Of a stretch of DNA of 7,676 bases, positions 1-4,215 are shown one piece after another (within the stretch, counting starts at the first letter, position 1; every line of letters starts with the position of its first letter). The position numbers and the translations under genes are program-made. Under the pieces are notes generated by a model. That model saw only the letters and a list, made by a program, of their open reading frames with translations. It made no database searches and was not told the DNA's origin. The stretch lies in contig CAZXQZ010000203.1 in the NCBI GenBank assembly GCA_964642445.1, positions 1 through 7,676 of the forward strand, in the 5' to 3' direction. The DNA comes from SSC4 sp964642445 (GTDB taxonomy: Bacteria; Chloroflexota; Anaerolineae; SSC4; Amarolineaceae).

Positions 1-1
1 G

Positions 2-148
2 GTAGTACGAGTACGAGTACGAGTACCGTTGCACTGAGTACGAGTACGAGTACGAGCACCGTTGCACTGAGTACGAGTACGAGTACGAGTACGAGTACCG
101 TTGCACTGAGTACGAGTACCGTTGCACTGAGTACGAGTACGAGTACCG
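2..148. repeat. Interrupted GAGTAC hexamer tandem repeat
   Basis: Runs of the hexamer GAGTAC are interrupted four times by the nonamer CGTTGCACT, at 27-35, 60-68, 99-107 and 120-128. The starts of the nonamers are 33, 39 and 21 bp apart, so the hexamer number between them varies (4, 5, 2). One hexamer is GAGCAC and is the only point variant. Copy-number variation suggests slippage or unequal recombination. All unit lengths are multiples of three, so one plus-strand frame stays open from base 1 to a TAA at 187-189 and would read as Ser-Thr repeats broken by Val-Ala-Leu. The end of a low-complexity protein is thus possible but not supported by any recognisable domain. I treat it as an intergenic repeat; it touches the window edge, so its full length is unknown. 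Confidence 0.85.
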
Positions 149-202
149 TCCTTTTCGTACTCGACGCTCAAGCCAGGTGCTCCACTTAAAGTCGCGGCGA
201 CG

Positions 203-239
203 CAGGCGAAGCCCGGCCAGGCTGGGCGGGCTTCGCCTG
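203..239. terminator. Hairpin downstream of the copZ-like gene, possible terminator
   Basis: A perfect 13-bp inverted repeat (203-215 with 227-239) encloses an 11-nt loop. It lies about 43 bp past the stop codon of the copper-chaperone gene, which is read from the minus strand, so it could end that transcript. No U-rich tract follows on the minus strand, so a classic intrinsic terminator is not shown. It may instead be a stabilising hairpin or a small dispersed palindromic repeat. Confidence 0.35.
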
Positions 240-281
240 GGGAAAGCCCGCTTTAGCGGCCTTTAGCTTTCAGCCTGAACT

Positions 282-488
282 TTAGTTCAAGGCTGCCGGA
301 TACCCAATCTCTTCCAGCGTCGCCTCCACCATCACCCAACGGCTGGGGTCATCGACTTCGACCATCACCGTCTTGTTGAGATCGGCCTTGACCGTCGTAA
401 CACCGGCGACGTCCTTGAGCTCGCGCTCGATGGTGGCGACGCAGTGGCCGCACGAAATGGCTGGTACCGAATAGGTTTTGCTCGTCAT
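282..488 (-). CDS. Heavy-metal-associated (CopZ-like) copper chaperone
   Basis: This 68-residue protein is a single HMA domain, the ferredoxin-like fold that binds Cu(I) and hands it to a P-type ATPase or regulator in the cytoplasm. The metal-binding CxxC is C13-G-H-C16 in the context ISCGHC near the N-terminus, and the C-terminal LEEIGYPA motif is typical of the family. Length matches stand-alone CopZ proteins (about 65-70 residues). I chose the ATG at 488 because an AGGAAG ribosome-binding site lies about six bases upstream and the HMA domain begins there; the open frame extends further upstream but only through a palindrome with no domain content. It lies downstream of csoR on the same strand, as in many copper-response operons. 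No copper ATPase is present in the window. Other thiophilic metals cannot be excluded. Confidence 0.88.
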   Translation of the reverse strand: MTSKTYSVPAISCGHCVATIERELKDVAGVTTVKADLNKTVMVEVDDPSRWVMVEATLEEIGYPAALN

Positions 489-579
489 GTTTGCTTCCTT
501 TCTGACTGGAGCCTGCTCCTCAGGCTTGTTAGGGCTCGTAAAAGTATGACTTCCCGCGCTTCTTTGATCGAATTTGGTA

Positions 580-647
580 GTGGCGGTTGCGGTGGCACAG
601 TTGCCATCTTTTTGGAAAGATGGCAACTGTGCCACCGCAACCGCCAC
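580..647. repeat. 32-bp perfect palindrome between csoR and copZ-like gene
   Basis: Bases 580-611 and 616-647 are exact reverse complements, separated by the 4-nt loop TTGG. After one mismatch three more outer pairs form (576-578 with 649-651). It fills the space between the csoR stop (660) and the copZ-like start (488). Perfect arms of this length imply recent origin or active maintenance. No T-tract follows on the minus strand, so it is not a standard intrinsic terminator. It could be a small mobile palindromic element or an mRNA hairpin that sets the csoR:copZ expression ratio. Neither role is proven. Confidence 0.95.
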
Positions 648-659
648 CACCTACGTTTC

Positions 660-938
660 CTAAATCTTACGTTTGGCCTCGAACACGTGCATGATCTCAC
701 CGATCACCCGTTCGCGTTCCTCAGAATCATCGCTGCGGATGGCGGTGGTGACGCAGGTGTTGAGGTGGCTGTCGAGGATCAGCGCGTTCACCTTGTCCAG
801 CGCGCGCTGCACGGCCTGCACCTGGCCGATGACGTCGATGCAGTAGGTGTCGTCGACCACCATGCGTTGAATGCCGCGCACGTGCCCTTCGATGCTCTTC
901 AGCCGGCCGATGACGTCGTCCTTGGTTTGTGCGTTCAT
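660..938 (-). CDS. csoR: CsoR-family copper-sensing transcriptional repressor
   Basis: This 92-residue all-helical protein belongs to the CsoR/RcnR/FrmR (DUF156) family, tetrameric repressors that leave DNA when they bind a metal or electrophile. The N-terminal segment IGRLKSIEGHVRGIQRMV is the conserved DNA-binding helix region. The Cu(I) ligand set is visible as C33, H58 and C62 (spacing C-x24-H-x3-C), the same spacing as the C36-H61-C65 triad of the mycobacterial CsoR, which favours copper over nickel or formaldehyde. The ATG at 938 is preceded by a GAGGG ribosome-binding sequence; the longer frame upstream would run through the operator and is not used. A C-tract/G-tract dyad 33-57 bp upstream suggests autorepression. 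The neighbouring HMA chaperone supports a copper role. Confidence 0.93.
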   Translation of the reverse strand: MNAQTKDDVIGRLKSIEGHVRGIQRMVVDDTYCIDVIGQVQAVQRALDKVNALILDSHLNTCVTTAIRSDDSEERERVIGEIMHVFEAKRKI

Positions 939-970
939 CCAACCCTCACTTCCATCACCCCGTTTCCGCC

Positions 971-995
971 TATCCCCCCCCAGGGGGGAGGGGTG
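971..995. promoter_or_regulatory. Candidate CsoR operator upstream of csoR
   Basis: The stretch contains T followed by eight C, then A, six G, A and four G: a GC-rich pseudo-dyad of the kind bound by CsoR (C-run facing a G-run). It lies 33-57 bp upstream of the csoR start. On the minus strand a weak GATAGG-like -10 follows it and a TTCGAC-like -35 precedes it with a 19-20 bp gap, which would place the operator inside the promoter. The promoter elements are weak guesses; the dyad is clear. Confidence 0.6.
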
Positions 996-1407
996 TCGAA
1001 ATTGTAACACCCGTGCGGGCGTTTGTCAAGGGCGGAATTTGGTGTGGTGATTACCCACAAGTCCTCTACACACCGCGAATGGTTTACCGCGAATTACGCC
1101 AATCTTCGCCAATAATTTCTATGATTTGTTTGGTGGTTGCGTGTGCTGGCCGTCCTACGTCTCCCCACAACCCAGTTACGCCTGCGGGCATTGGTCGCCT
1201 GCGACACTGACCTCGACACGCCCCCTTTTTCCCTCTTTTGTCTCTACCAGTGCCGCAGCCGCGCCGGTATCACCGGATCGAGTGGGCTGAACATGGCTGC
1301 CAGATCACCCACCGGCATGCTTTGTTCGCGGTTCGGTATCCCTTTCCGTTGAGCCGGTCGGGCTTGTGGGTTCCTCGCATCTTCCCACAGTGTCCTGCAG
1401 ACACCAT
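996..1407. other. Non-coding stretch between csoR operator and FGE gene
   Basis: About 410 bases with no gene I can support. The best minus-strand open frame (1244-1432) has no recognisable domain, lacks a good ribosome-binding site and overlaps the end of the FGE gene. The part from about 1030 to 1160 is noticeably more AT-rich than the rest of the window. A short direct repeat ACCGCGAAT occurs near 1073 and 1087. The only other structure seen is the small hairpin at 1390-1404, listed separately. Confidence 0.6.
1390..1404. repeat. Short hairpin just downstream of VR2 gene
   Basis: GTGTC (1390-1394) and GACAC (1400-1404) form a 5-bp stem with a 5-nt loop, three bases past the stop codon of the second FGE gene. 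In the Bordetella phage DGR a short hairpin just 3' of the variable repeat promotes retrohoming, so the position is suggestive. The stem is short enough to occur by chance. Confidence 0.3.
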
Positions 1408-2316
1408 CTATTCCTGCCGTATCACGGCGCACACACGAAAACCGGAGTGCTCATAGCGGTTGAGCGGGAGGTTGAAGTGGCGGACAGCGCAGCGCACACG
1501 CCTCCCATTATTGGCGAAGGACCCGCCCCGCACCACGCGCGCCGCATCGCCCGGTGGGCTGGCGTCAGCTGGCGTGTTGTAGTTGACACGCCACTTCGTC
1601 TGTGTCCACTCCCATACGTTGCCCGCCATGTCGAGCAGACCGTAAGGGCTCTTCCCCGCCGGATAACTCCCAACCGGCGTCGTATCCTTCACATTCATGC
1701 TGAAATTGCACAGGTTCTTGTCCGGCTCGTTGTTGCCCCAGGGGTAGATGCGGCCATCGGTGCCGCGGGCGGCCTTTTCCCACTCGGCCTCTGTCGGCAG
1801 GCGCACCCCTGCCCAGCGGCAGAAAGCGGTGGCGTCCAGCCAGGAGACCTGTGTCGCCGAGTGGTCTTGTTTGGCGTTGACACTGGTGTTCGGTCCACGC
1901 GGCGCACGCCAGTGTGCACCCTTGACCTCCTCCCACTTGGAGCCGGTCCAGGCCCAACTGGAACCCTTTTCCTCCGCCGTGGTCCTGTAGCCGGTCGCCT
2001 CCACGAAGGCTGCAAACTGCGCCACCGTCACCGGCACCCGCGCCACCCAGAAGGTCGCCACGCGCTCGCGGTGCTGTGGTTTCTCATCATCGAAAGCCAA
2101 CGCGTCCATCTTGGGATCGCTGCCCATGATGAACTCGCCGGCCGGGATCTCCACCCAATCGAAGGCGATCGGCACCGTGGGGGGGCGCCATACCGGCGTT
2201 GGCGTGGGTGTCACGCGGGATACCGGCTCCGGCTCGCCCCCAGTTGGCGAGGCAGGTGGGGGCGCCAGCTGCAGGTGCTTGCACAGCGCAGGCAGCAGCA
2301 CCGCGCTATCATCCAT
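1408..2316 (-). CDS. FGE-sulfatase (C-type-lectin fold) domain protein, second DGR target
   Basis: 302 residues. Residues 1-19 are unrecognised, 20-48 form a Pro/Thr-rich linker, and 51-300 form a complete formylglycine-generating-enzyme-like domain: VEIPAGEFIMGSD (55-67), VPVTVAQFAAFV (94-105), VSWLDATAFCRWAG (157-170), RLPTEAEWEKAARG (172-185), YPWG (191-194), SPYGLLDMAGNVWEW (223-237) and RGGSF (263-267). True FGE enzymes carry a catalytic Cys pair just after the RGGS motif; here that place reads ANNGRRVRC, with no such pair, so I infer a binding domain and not an enzyme. No signal peptide or membrane segment is seen, so it is probably cytoplasmic. The C-terminus (VR2) resembles the TR 3' end of the nearby retroelement. 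The start is fixed by an in-frame stop at 2335-2337; the ribosome site (GAGG) is close to the ATG. The short N-terminus, compared with the 630 residues ahead of the FGE domain in the other target, suggests loss of a signalling part or a stand-alone receptor. Confidence 0.88.
   Translation of the reverse strand: MDDSAVLLPALCKHLQLAPPPASPTGGEPEPVSRVTPTPTPVWRPPTVPIAFDWVEIPAGEFIMGSDPKMDALAFDDEKPQHRERVATFWVARVPVTVAQFAAFVEATGYRTTAEEKGSSWAWTGSKWEEVKGAHWRAPRGPNTSVNAKQDHSATQVSWLDATAFCRWAGVRLPTEAEWEKAARGTDGRIYPWGNNEPDKNLCNFSMNVKDTTPVGSYPAGKSPYGLLDMAGNVWEWTQTKWRVNYNTPADASPPGDAARVVRGGSFANNGRRVRCAVRHFNLPLNRYEHSGFRVCAVIRQE
1437..1543 (-). repeat. Variable repeat VR2, degenerate, in the second FGE gene
   Basis: Aligns without gaps to TR 2420-2526 (constant offset of 983 bases). 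In these 107 positions 15 of the 27 coding-strand adenines of the TR are replaced, but 7 of the 80 non-adenine positions also differ (opposite TR 2433, 2436, 2456, 2469, 2481, 2488 and 2505). The next 15 bases at the 3' end (1422-1436 against TR 2405-2419) match at only three positions, so the initiation (IMH) segment is missing. It encodes residues 259-293 of the FGE protein. The mix of adenine bias and ordinary drift suggests an old target no longer rewritten by this TR, or a target of a related TR outside the window. Confidence 0.85.
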
Positions 2317-2404
2317 CGCCTCGGCCGGGTAGGGTCACCACCCGGCATTTCTGGCCAGCCAGCACAACGGGATCGGGACCCGCCTGCCTTTCTGGGGATG
2401 GTAT

Positions 2405-2526
2405 GGGACACAACGACCCGAAAACCGTTGTTGTCGTTGCGGTTGTTCGGGTTGTCGTTGTTGCGGACGGCGCAGCGCACGTTCCTCGCATTATTGTTGA
2501 AGGAGCCGCCCCGCACCACGCGCGCC
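2405..2526 (-). repeat. DGR template repeat (TR)
   Basis: 122-bp template whose coding-sense strand is minus. It aligns without gaps to VR1 at 4230-4351 and differs at 22 sites, every one an adenine of the TR coding strand. Read in the target frame it gives RGGSF, then Asn-rich codons, VRCAVR, more Asn-rich codons, and GFRVVVS. The 27 adenines lie in 12 Asn (AAC/AAT), 2 Asp (GAC) and 1 Arg (AGG) codons; AAC and AAT cannot become stops by adenine change. The 23 bases at the 3' end (2405-2427) have no coding-strand adenine and equal VR1, fitting an initiation (IMH-like) segment. The TR starts 18 bp after the avd stop and is followed by 88 bp of spacer before the second FGE gene, so its RNA is probably made as part of the RT-avd transcript. 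It can be read through as an open frame from an ATG at 2528, but this is a template and not a gene. Confidence 0.96.
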
Positions 2527-2544
2527 ATCGGTCCTGCCCCACAA

Positions 2545-2910
2545 TCAAGCGGCCTGCTCAGAGGCCACAGACTGTCGTAGTAGTCGCTGCCAGCCGCCCA
2601 GCAGGCGCCCGATCTCGGTCACCATGGCGGCGGCATGCTGGTACTGCCCGGAATTGATCCACTGCCACTTCAAGGCCAGCCGCAAGTAGATGCGCACCTT
2701 GTCCAGGGCGGCATCGGCCTCGTTCAGCTTCTCCAGGCGCGCCGGCATGCGCGCCGTGTTGGCCTCCAGGACACGTTCCTGGAAATCGAGCGCCGCATCG
2801 AGCAGGCGCTTGGTCACGATGAAGCGCTGGCTGCGCGGAAAGTGGTTGGTCAGCGGCAGCAGCCAGGTCACAAAATCGAACGTTTTCGTAAACAGCGGGG
2901 TGGGGTTCAT
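2545..2910 (-). CDS. avd: Avd, DGR accessory variability determinant
   Basis: This 121-residue, mostly helical protein has the length and pattern of Avd, the four-helix-bundle protein (related to 23S rRNA intervening-sequence proteins) that forms a basic pentamer, binds the DGR reverse transcriptase and template RNA, and is needed for mutagenic cDNA synthesis. Helices are apparent at about 24-52, 55-70, 71-88 and 88-112; the last carries YQHAAAMVTEIGRLLGGW, a hallmark of this family. Many Arg and Lys residues fit RNA binding. A strong AGGAGGT ribosome site (2919-2925) sits eight bases ahead of the ATG. It follows the RT gene by 30 bp on the same strand, so the two are almost certainly co-transcribed, and the TR begins 18 bp after its stop. 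Confidence 0.92.
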   Translation of the reverse strand: MNPTPLFTKTFDFVTWLLPLTNHFPRSQRFIVTKRLLDAALDFQERVLEANTARMPARLEKLNEADAALDKVRIYLRLALKWQWINSGQYQHAAAMVTEIGRLLGGWQRLLRQSVASEQAA

Positions 2911-2918
2911 CGGATATT

Positions 2919-2925
2919 ACCTCCT
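2919..2925 (-). promoter_or_regulatory. Strong ribosome-binding site of avd
   Basis: AGGAGGT, a full Shine-Dalgarno match eight bases before the avd ATG. It is clearly stronger than those of the RT (none evident) and NACHT genes, consistent with a need for more Avd than RT, since Avd acts as a pentamer with one RT. Confidence 0.8.
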
Positions 2926-2940
2926 CGTGAGGATGCCGGC

Positions 2941-4014
2941 TCATCCGCGCTGCGGCGGCAGGCGCACGCTGCGAAAGATCGCACGGCGCAGACCTATGGT
3001 GTTGCCGTAACGCACGTGGTTGATCCAGCCGCGCACGCTGTTGTGCACGCGGGCCAGCGGCAGCTCGCACGCGGCGTACTGCTGCGCCATGCCCTTCAGC
3101 CGGCGGCGGAACGCGATGCCCTTGCGCCGCTTGAGCCGGCGCCGCTGGGGAAAGACGATGAAGCCCAGGAACGGGGTGCCTTCCGTAACCGGGCGCACCT
3201 GGGCCGACGCGGTATGAATCGTCAGCCGCAGCCGGGCCAGGCGGTGGATGAGCGCATTCTTCCAGTTCCACAGCTGGTGCTTGTCGTCGCCAAACAGCAG
3301 AAAGTCGTCCACGTACCTCAAGTAAGCCGGGCAGCGCAGCTCACGCAGCACAAAGTGGTCGAATGGGTTCAGATAGCAGTTGGCCCAGAACTGCGACGTC
3401 AGGTTGCCGATCGGCAGCCCGCGCGGCCGGTTGGCGGCGAACAAGTCATCGCCGGGGAAGTAGACCATCTCGTATTGTTCACTGAGCACGCCGGTGCCGC
3501 TGGCCACGATGAGCTTGACCAGGCCCATGAGGTCGGGATCACGCACCTTGCGGTGGAGATTGGCCAGGAGGACGGTGTGGTCGATCGCAGGGAAAAATTG
3601 CCGGACATCGCACGGCAGCACGTAGCGGTAGTGCCGGGCATAGGTCTGGCACTGGTCCAGCGCACGGTGGGTGCCCTTGCCGATGCGGTTGGCAAAGCTG
3701 TTGGCGATGAAGCTGGGTTCGAACAGCGGCTCGAGCAGGTTACAGAGGGCATGATGCACGACCCGGTCAGTAAACGGTGCGGCCGAAATGAGCCGGCGCT
3801 TGGGCTCGTGGATGAAGAAGCTGGTGTAGACGCCAGGGAGATAGGTTTGCTCGCGCAGCGCCGCCTGCAGCTCGATGAGGTGGTCCTCCAGGCGGTATTC
3901 GAACAGCGCGGCGGCCGCGCGCCCGCGTTTGCCCCGCGCGGCTTTGTGCCAGGCCAGCCAGAGGTTGTCCCAGTCATAGAGCTGGGCGTAGGTTAGCGTC
4001 GAATCGGTGGTCAC
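2941..4014 (-). CDS. DGR reverse transcriptase
   Basis: 357-residue reverse transcriptase that copies template-repeat RNA with adenine-specific errors. Visible landmarks: N-terminal LYDWDNLWLAWHKAARGKR (12-30), typical of DGR and group-II-like RTs; first catalytic Asp in LPCDVRQFFPAID (D136); domain-4 motif GLPIGNLTSQ (199-208), where DGR enzymes carry a xGxxxSQ pattern in place of the QGxxxSP of other RTs; the active-site YVDD (234-237); and the thumb segment PFLGFIVFPQRRRLKRRKG (281-299). There is no maturase or endonuclease domain, which separates it from group II introns. The start is GTG at 4014, the only plausible one because an in-frame stop lies at 4033-4035 and the conserved N-terminal motif begins eleven residues in; no good ribosome site is visible. 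It sits between the NACHT-FGE target and avd. Confidence 0.96.
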   Translation of the reverse strand: MTTDSTLTYAQLYDWDNLWLAWHKAARGKRGRAAAALFEYRLEDHLIELQAALREQTYLPGVYTSFFIHEPKRRLISAAPFTDRVVHHALCNLLEPLFEPSFIANSFANRIGKGTHRALDQCQTYARHYRYVLPCDVRQFFPAIDHTVLLANLHRKVRDPDLMGLVKLIVASGTGVLSEQYEMVYFPGDDLFAANRPRGLPIGNLTSQFWANCYLNPFDHFVLRELRCPAYLRYVDDFLLFGDDKHQLWNWKNALIHRLARLRLTIHTASAQVRPVTEGTPFLGFIVFPQRRRLKRRKGIAFRRRLKGMAQQYAACELPLARVHNSVRGWINHVRYGNTIGLRRAIFRSVRLPPQRG

Positions 4015-4073
4015 AGGTGGTCCGTGATTCGGTTATTCGTGACCGCCATCCACGAACAGCGGTCGCGCTGGTC

Positions 4074-4106
4074 AATCCAAAATCGCAAATCCAAAATCCA
4101 AAATCG
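4074..4106. repeat. Short AT-rich CCAAAAT repeat
   Basis: Several imperfect copies of a heptamer like ATCCAAA/CCAAAAT stand in tandem in the spacer between the variable target and the RT. The stretch is strongly AT-rich against a GC-rich background. Such heptamer runs are common intergenic filler in large bacterial genomes; no function is evident. Confidence 0.75.
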
Positions 4107-4107
4107 T

Positions 4108-4124
4108 CCGGCCCTTCGGGCCGG
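4108..4124 (-). terminator. GC-rich hairpin, candidate terminator of the NACHT-FGE gene
   Basis: CCGGCCC (4108-4114) and GGGCCGG (4118-4124) form a 7-bp stem with a 3-nt loop. On the minus strand it is followed by ACGATTTTGGATTTTGG, moderately T-rich; on the plus strand by TTTAGCATTT. It lies about 90 bp after the NACHT-FGE stop and 94 bp before the RT start, and could end or attenuate target transcription so that target and RT are expressed at different levels. Confidence 0.45.
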
Positions 4125-4181
4125 TTTAGCATTTGGTTGCACGCGGCTAACACGTTGTATGGACATGCCATGTTCTCCGTC

Positions 4182-4213
4182 CTGGGCCAGAGTCCAGATT
4201 TCCAGGGGCCCAG
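4182..4213. repeat. Inverted repeat just downstream of VR1
   Basis: CTGGGCC (4182-4188) pairs with GGCCCAG (4207-4213), a 7-bp GC-rich stem with an 18-nt loop, starting 16 bp past the 3' end of VR1 and right after the target stop codon. A DNA hairpin or cruciform at this place is known to aid retrohoming in the Bordetella phage DGR. The loop here is longer than in that case, so the role is a guess. Confidence 0.4.
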
Positions 4214-4215
4214 AG

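Noticed and set aside
2..148. CRISPR array
   Set aside because: The intervals between repeats are themselves hexamer repeats, not unique spacers, and the repeat unit is only 6-9 bp; no cas genes.
580..647. Intrinsic terminator of csoR
   Set aside because: The stem is far longer than usual terminators and no T-tract follows on the minus strand.
282..650. 122-residue form of the copper chaperone
   Set aside because: The extra N-terminal residues come from the palindrome and have no HMA similarity; the ATG at 488 has a good ribosome site and gives the normal family length.
1244..1432. 62-codon minus-strand gene downstream of the second FGE gene
   Set aside because: No recognisable domain, no good ribosome site, and its start overlaps the end of the FGE gene in another frame.
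2211..2528. 105-codon minus-strand frame beginning MARVVRGGSF
   Set aside because: It is the TR read as protein. The Asn-rich stretch is the mutagenesis template and the rest runs out of frame into the second FGE gene; no ribosome site.
1366..2580. 404-codon open frame on the plus strand
   Set aside because: It is antisense to the second FGE gene and the TR; the translation is Arg/His/Pro-rich with no domain, as expected for a shadow frame in GC-rich DNA.
2635..3996. 453-codon open frame on the plus strand
   Set aside because: It covers avd and the RT in antisense. Both minus-strand genes have clear family motifs and ribosome sites or a forced start; this frame has none.
2941..4014. Group II intron or retron reverse transcriptase
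   Set aside because: No maturase or endonuclease domain and no intron RNA or msr/msd structure seen; the SQ-type domain-4 motif plus adjacent Avd and TR/VR pair identify a DGR.
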